A DNA stretch of 64,000 nt from Cryptomeria japonica (Eukaryota; Streptophyta; Pinopsida; Cupressales; Cupressaceae), in assembly GCF_030272615.1 (NCBI RefSeq), contig NC_081414.1:823171896-823235895 (forward strand). The letters run 5' to 3'. The position numbers and the translations under genes are program-made. The notes under the pieces are model-generated. The model did no database searches. It was not told the DNA's origin and saw only the letters and a program-made list of their open reading frames with translations. Below, in pieces: positions 58,995 through 64,000 of this stretch (within the stretch, counting starts at the first letter, position 1; the number at the start of each line of letters is the position of its first letter).

Positions 58995-60600
58995 CTCGAA
59001 GATAGAATGCATTAATGCAATTATACAAAACCTCGGCTCAATCATGCAATTTATGGTATTTACTATTTGGGTGCCATCACTTCTCTCAAGTCTCAAGTCT
59101 CATTAATTGCCACACTTGCATGAACTAGCTACTATGGCATTAATTCAAACTTCAAACTGAAGTACTCAAGTGAAATTTGAATTCATGCCCTTCTATTTGA
59201 TTGGCGATTGGAATTCAAAACTTTTGCAGAACCTGGCAAACAAGTCCACGTGTTAGCGAGTTAGTGACAATGCTACCAAATCCTCTTAATCGCAATCTCA
59301 CAACCCCTTTTACGAATCCTCAAAGAATCTTGTGAGTGAGTGACAACCATTGATCTAACAAAAGAACTTATTTCATCGCAAGCTCGCAACTAGAAACTTA
59401 ACTTGACTTAAACCCTTGTGATCCCATGACAACAAGACACTTAACCGTCGTCGCATGATCACAACACTTTTTGACTTAAGACTTACAAACCCGCAAGCAT
59501 GCGATGACCACAAAATCAGACCAAAACTTACCTATCACCAGATCGCAACTTAAAATGCTAAACAACTTCAAAACTTGCAAGAAAGCAACTTAACTACATC
59601 GCATGATCGCAAATTAAAATGACTTAACCGCGAACACCTTGCGACCTTGTAATAACATAAAATCACACCCAGTCGCAACCTCACAACATAAAATGGTATT
59701 TGGGCATCGTCACTTCTCTCAAGTCTCATTAACTACCACACTTGCATGAACTAGCTATTGTGGCATTAATTCAATTAAACTGATAGAATGCATTAATGCA
59801 ATTGTACAAATGTCAAAATCTTGGCTCGTTCATGCAATTTATGGTATTTGGGCACCGTCACTTCTCTCAAGTCTCATTAATTGCCACACTTGCATGAACT
59901 AGCTACTGTGGCATTTGGTTGGCGATTTCCATTCAAAACTTTTATAGAACCCGACAAACAAGTCAACGTGTCAATCCCCATCTTTAATCATACACTCTCA
60001 ACCATTTATAACAATTAGGAAAGGAACCGACGAGTTAGCGACAATGCTACCAAATCCTCTTAATCGCAAGCTCGCAACCCCTTTTATGAATCCTCAAAGA
60101 ATCTCATGAGTGAGCGACAGCCGTTGATATTCATCAAGCCCTTCAGTCACAACCTTGCAACAACATTTGTAATATTCTTTCTTTACCTGTGAGCTAGCGA
60201 CCATTGTAAATCTAACAAAATAACTTATTTCATTGCAAGCTCGCAACTTGAAACTTAACTTGACTTAAACCCTTGCGATCCTGCAACAACAAGGTACTTA
60301 ATCACCATCACATGCTCACAACACTTTTTGACTTAAGACTTATAAACCCATGAGCATGCGATGACCATAAAATCAGACCAAAACTTACCTGTTGCCAAAT
60401 TGCAACTTAAAATGCTAAACAACTTCAAAACCTACGAGCAAGTGATGAAACCAACTAAGCTGTGATACGAACTACATCGCATGATCACAAATTAAAATGA
60501 CGTAACCACAAAAACCTCGCGACCGTGCGACAACATAAAATCACACCCAGTCGCAACCTCGCAACATAAAATGGTCAAGTGCAAAACATCTTGCAAGGTA
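58995..60600. repeat. Two-copy tandem of about 0.8 kb made of CG-containing degenerate repeats
   Basis: GATAGAATGCATTAATGCAA starts at 59001 and 59782. Each copy goes on through CACTTCTCTCAAGTCTC, TTGCATGAACTAGCTA, GCTACCAAATCCTCTTAAT and CATCGCATGATC to TCGCAACCTC(G/A)CAACAT (59690 and 60570). A third copy of the CACTTCTCTCAAG segment lies at 59711. The 3' halves consist of CTCGCAAC, GCGACAA and GCATGATC words at irregular spacing. No coding capacity. Confidence 0.75.
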
Positions 60601-61175
60601 GCGACAACTAAAATCTCCCAGTACTCGCAAGCTCATGACTTAAACTCACTTGATGATAAAGGACTTGTGAGCTAGGGATAACCATTAAACATCTCTGACC
60701 AACCGTTTGACCACACTTGACGTTGACATGGACAAATAAATAGAGGAAAACTCTGATTTTCAACGCCTGACAACTTCGGTTTACTAGCCAACTAAGACAA
60801 AAAACAAACACAAAACCCCTAATCACCATAACATCATTTTAAACATTTAATGTAGAACAGTAGAAAGGTTCTAGCAGTAACAATTATGCAATATGAATAA
60901 TTTTATGGATCTTGTGACACAAATTGTTGCATTTCATCTTCAACATAATGTGTAACCAAATACCAATTTACTAATAATTCAATTTTTTAATAATAATTCA
61001 AATTCACAAAAAAATATGAAATAAGTATCCGTTCTACTTCTGATTGACAAATTCAAGGAATAAAATATCAAAAATCATCAATGACAACTATAGTATTGCA
61101 ATTTTGCAAATTGAAATTGTAATTTGACTCAAGAACTATAGTACAATTATAAATACCTATAAACTGACTGCTAAT
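60601..61175. other. Spacer with the end of the CG-word repeats
   Basis: The first 200 bp continue the GCAAGCTC vocabulary; the rest is AT-rich. No gene recognised. Confidence 0.4.
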
Positions 61176-61914
61176 TCACTTCAGTGACTCAGTCCGACTG
61201 TCCAAGACTTCTATATCCCAAATGGACTCAAGATTCGAAAACTGACTAGTACTAATAGGTTCATCTTCATTCTTAGTCAGGTATTCAAAAATGTCTTCGT
61301 CTTCATGCTGACTCTTAGTCTGCGATCCATCATATTCATTTGTCTTAGCACTAGCACTAGCTATAGCACCACCAGCTTTTAAACTATTGCACACCCATCA
61401 TCTTTCACGCATGGAATTCTAGATTGCCAATGCCCTATCATATGGAAAATCTCTAACATTATACTAGGTTACAAACAACCTCAAGCAAGTTTCCAAATTC
61501 TTGTCTAATTTGTTTATGATCTTTGATTTCAAAAGCCCTAATGCACTAAAAACTCTCTAATCTTCCACCGACCCCAATATCATTGTTTGACATAAATTTG
61601 CAAGTTTCAAATGTTCTGGTATTGCAATACGCAATGCTTCACTTTGATCTATCATTTTCCAAAGCCTTGTGATTGATCTAGGTTCAAATGGATTCTCCAA
61701 GTTAACCAATTGTTGTTTCATAACCAATGCAAACTATTTACATTATTTTCTAAGATGATCTGAATTTAAAATTCCTTCTATTGGTTGTCCATTGCAATAT
61801 GCATCTTTTGGAAATGTCAATATCAATTACTCTATTTTTTTATGAAACACCTTTGCGTCATTTGGATTATCTCCAATTGAATGCCAAAATTGAGGATACA
61901 CACAACCCATTATT
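61176..61914 (-). pseudogene. hAT-type transposase C-terminal remnant
   Basis: One frame of about 245 codons without indels encodes text typical of the hAT dimerisation region. A GS-E(D)-stop-RVFSALGLLKSK segment corresponds to the conserved ER-FS-(N)-IKTK-R pattern. NKLDKNLETCLRLF follows, then an Asp/Glu/Ser-rich C-terminus. Stops are two TAA, four TAG and one TGA. One TAG (in AI-stop-NSM) probably replaces Trp. The N-terminal and catalytic parts are missing because the LTR at 61936 cuts the sequence. Confidence 0.6.
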
Positions 61915-61935
61915 AGGCCCAATATGGAAAGCTAA

Positions 61936-63104
61936 TGTACTGAGAGGGGAGGGGTGAATTAGTACTTCAAAACTTTTCTTCAGCAATAACTTTACTGTTA
62001 AGCATAAACTGAATAGTGCGGTAACATAATATAATGCTAAACCAAATAAATAACAATCATATATGATTCACTAAATAACACATATATTTTGGTTACGCAG
62101 AAACTCTTGGTTAGAGAGAAAAACTATGGTGGGGATGGCACCCACAACTTCACTACTCCAATAATAAAGGGTGCTCAATTAGAGCTACATGTTTAGCTAT
62201 TTCTGATAGCTTACCCTGTTAGGAGTATCAAGATCTGTTATATCAACCTTGCTAAAGGATTTTACAACACTTAATCTAAATGCTGCACCTGGTTAGAGGC
62301 TTTACAATTTATAGACTTGATTAGAGTCTTTTACCTTATTAAAGGTTTCTCTTACAATCTTCAAAATTTTCAATAAAATCTTTACAACTATCTACTACTT
62401 TACATCTAGAATGTTATAGCAGATTCTATGTGCTCAAATAAGATTACCTTGCTTATAGCATACCTCGGTAACCCATATAGTAACTTGGTAAACCCTTATG
62501 TTTACTCTGTTCTTCAACTGTTCTCTGAAATCATTCTTAGTGACCTTTGTGTCTCTGTAATAGTCATAACACTTAGTGCTTTCACATGTCTTGCTTCATA
62601 TATTTCTATATCTTCCTTTCTGTCATACTACATGTGTATATCTGATCTCAATCCATGTTGTATAAATAGATCTCTTATGTCAGTGATCTAATTCATTGCT
62701 TCGATCTTACAAACATGACTTCTCAAATAAATAACCATGCAAAATATTTCATTGGTTAGATGACCTCAAAATCATACACAATCTTTAAGTGCAATTTCCA
62801 ATGTGATAACGGTTCTATGTTCCTCGATCTAATTGTAACACGTTTTCATATGTGTGTCCAAGTTCAATGAATCTACTAACACATTTCACTTGGTGTATAT
62901 CAACTCAGTGTGTCATCTTTGTTGCTCGGTAGACATGGAATGATACTTGGTAGACAGCTCGGTGCATACTGGGCTCTATGACTACTTTCTTCTATAACCG
63001 ACTGGACTATGCATACTGACTAAATATTTTGGTAGTAGTAACTGACTAGAGTATATAGAATGACTTTGGATATAAAACTAATGGCAACTTGATAATTAGT
63101 AACA
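61936..63104 (-). mobile_element. 3' LTR of an LTR retrotransposon, about 1.17 kb
   Basis: On the - strand it begins TGTTACTAATTATCAAG at 63104, directly after a polypurine tract. It ends CCCTCTCAGTACA at 61936, with TG...CA termini. The text near its end (TTCACCCCTCCCCTCTCAG) is a common plant Copia-LTR word, from memory. The matching 5' LTR must lie beyond the right edge. The possible target duplication on this side is GCTAA (61931-61935). Confidence 0.65.
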
Positions 63105-63116
63105 ATCTCCCCTTTT
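63105..63116 (-). other. Polypurine tract
   Basis: AAAAGGGGAGAT on the - strand abuts the LTR start TGTTAC, the position used to prime plus-strand synthesis. Confidence 0.65.
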
Positions 63117-63443
63117 GACATTAGTTGAGATGTTTGACAAAAACTACTTTCAAAGTCATAACTCAATAATCTATATACTTTACAAAATTTGACTAAACTA
63201 ATAGTATATACATTAGTCAATGAAATAGTATATCTAGATATACTCCCCTTATCAATATACTGTACAAAAGTCTAATTTTGTATGCTCAGTGATCAATGAT
63301 CAGTGTGCTACTTTTGTTCTTTGCTTACTGTTTTGTTCACTGCTTGGTTCACTGCTCTTGGATACTCTTCTCACTTTGCTCGGTATACTCCCCCTGTATA
63401 GTACACTCCTTTTGTTTGATACTTTGATGCTTTGAATACTATA

Positions 63444-64000
63444 TCACTCCCCATTTTTGACAAACATCAAAATTGAGTTACCATTCGGTGGTGGCAACTG
63501 GTCAAAAATGGATTTGTACTTTGTTTGAGCTTTGGTGAGAGCGATAGCGAGGGTATCCTTTACACTGTCCATTAAAGAATTATGTGCTTGAATGTCAGCC
63601 AATAGAGAAATTAAGCCATATAATGTGCTTCCCTCTTGTGTAGTAGATAGGTAAGTGTCTCGGTTGATCTATTCTTGGACGGATGAAAGATGAGAAAGGA
63701 ATAATGTCTGAAGTGTCATTATGTCCATCTTGATCTTGTGTTCTTCATTTCTTAGGTCCATTTGTTGACCCATGAGCTGTTGTAACTTTGTATAGAAATT
63801 CTGAACTGAATTGGGCTCTGTGGTCAACTTATTTGAGAGATCGGTGATCTCTTTCTCAATTGCTTCAATTTTATTTTTTATGTCTTTAATGAATAAAGAA
63901 AATGTACAGAGTTTCCAAAATAAATAAAGAATGTGCTTGAGTTGAGGGGACAACTCAGCAATAAATTTGTCAAGTTTAACTTTGCCAATAGCTATAGCTT
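63444..64000 (-). CDS. Coiled-coil ORF at the 3' end of the LTR element, partial
   Basis: The frame is open from the window's right edge down to TGA at 63444, with one TAG at 63669 after VQE. The visible 185 codons encode a Lys/Glu/Ile/Leu heptad-like coiled coil (about 63900-63680) and then a segment ending KSIFDQLPPPNG. It is in sense with the LTR and lies between the unseen main ORFs and the polypurine tract, the position of extra 3' ORFs in some plant LTR elements. No envelope or membrane feature is visible. The start lies outside the window. Related in layout to the decayed ORF at 55425-58893. Confidence 0.5.

Overview
The window looks like intergenic DNA from a very large plant nuclear genome, most likely a gymnosperm (conifer or relative). 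The reasons are low gene density, AT-rich filler, several nested and decayed LTR retrotransposon pieces with tRNA-Met-type primer sites, a LINE-type RNase H remnant, a hAT remnant, kilobase-long CT/GA simple-sequence blocks, and nonsense codons that are mostly TAG at positions where CAG would be expected (plant CHG methylation decay). The organism assignment is inference; no species is identified. Nothing looks bacterial or organellar, and there is no CRISPR array or rRNA.

The most notable object is an 11.5-kb two-gene DNA transposon at 5414-16925. It has about 36-bp terminal inverted repeats and a 6-bp direct repeat of its target (CTCTCT at 5408-5413 and 16926-16931). It sits in a pyrimidine-rich tandem array whose neighbouring unit (about 4866-4970) preserves the uninterrupted site. 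On the + strand it carries a five-exon DDE-type transposase gene (6562-10642). On the - strand, convergent with it, lies a second three-exon gene (13651-11677) riddled with stops. It also holds subterminal TTCGAGCGAA repeats at both ends, a 149-bp tandem repeat between the genes, and a 2-kb palindrome-rich array of about 435-bp units. The terminal and target-site features do not fit the common plant superfamilies.

Layout. 1-3600: degenerate repeats and the end of an LTR element on the - strand. 4014-5413 and 16932-17032: CT-rich tandem array split by the transposon. 17033-17407: a miniature LTR element (TRIM). 17455-19375: a GA-rich block that is partly the inverted counterpart of the CT array. 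19.4-29 kb: AT-rich DNA with little recognisable. 29.2-30.9 kb: a repeat shared with 43.1 and 51.4 kb. 32.2-34.7 kb: decayed retroelement coding sequence, including an RNase H domain. 35.0 kb: a tRNA-like SINE head. 35.7-36.2 kb: a three-helix membrane protein ORF. 40.2-44.1 and 48.5-52.4 kb: two direct copies of a 3.9-kb composite of retroelement pieces, separated by CT, ATGT, AT and GA blocks. 52.8-60.6 kb: a large decayed single-exon ORF (58893-55425) flanked by odd CG-containing repeats. 61.2-61.9 kb: hAT transposase remnant. 61.9-64.0 kb: 3' LTR, polypurine tract and a coiled-coil ORF of an LTR element running off the window.

Apart from the transposase, the 35.7-kb membrane ORF and the partial ORF at the right edge, no coding region here looks close to intact, and no ordinary host pathway can be reconstructed.
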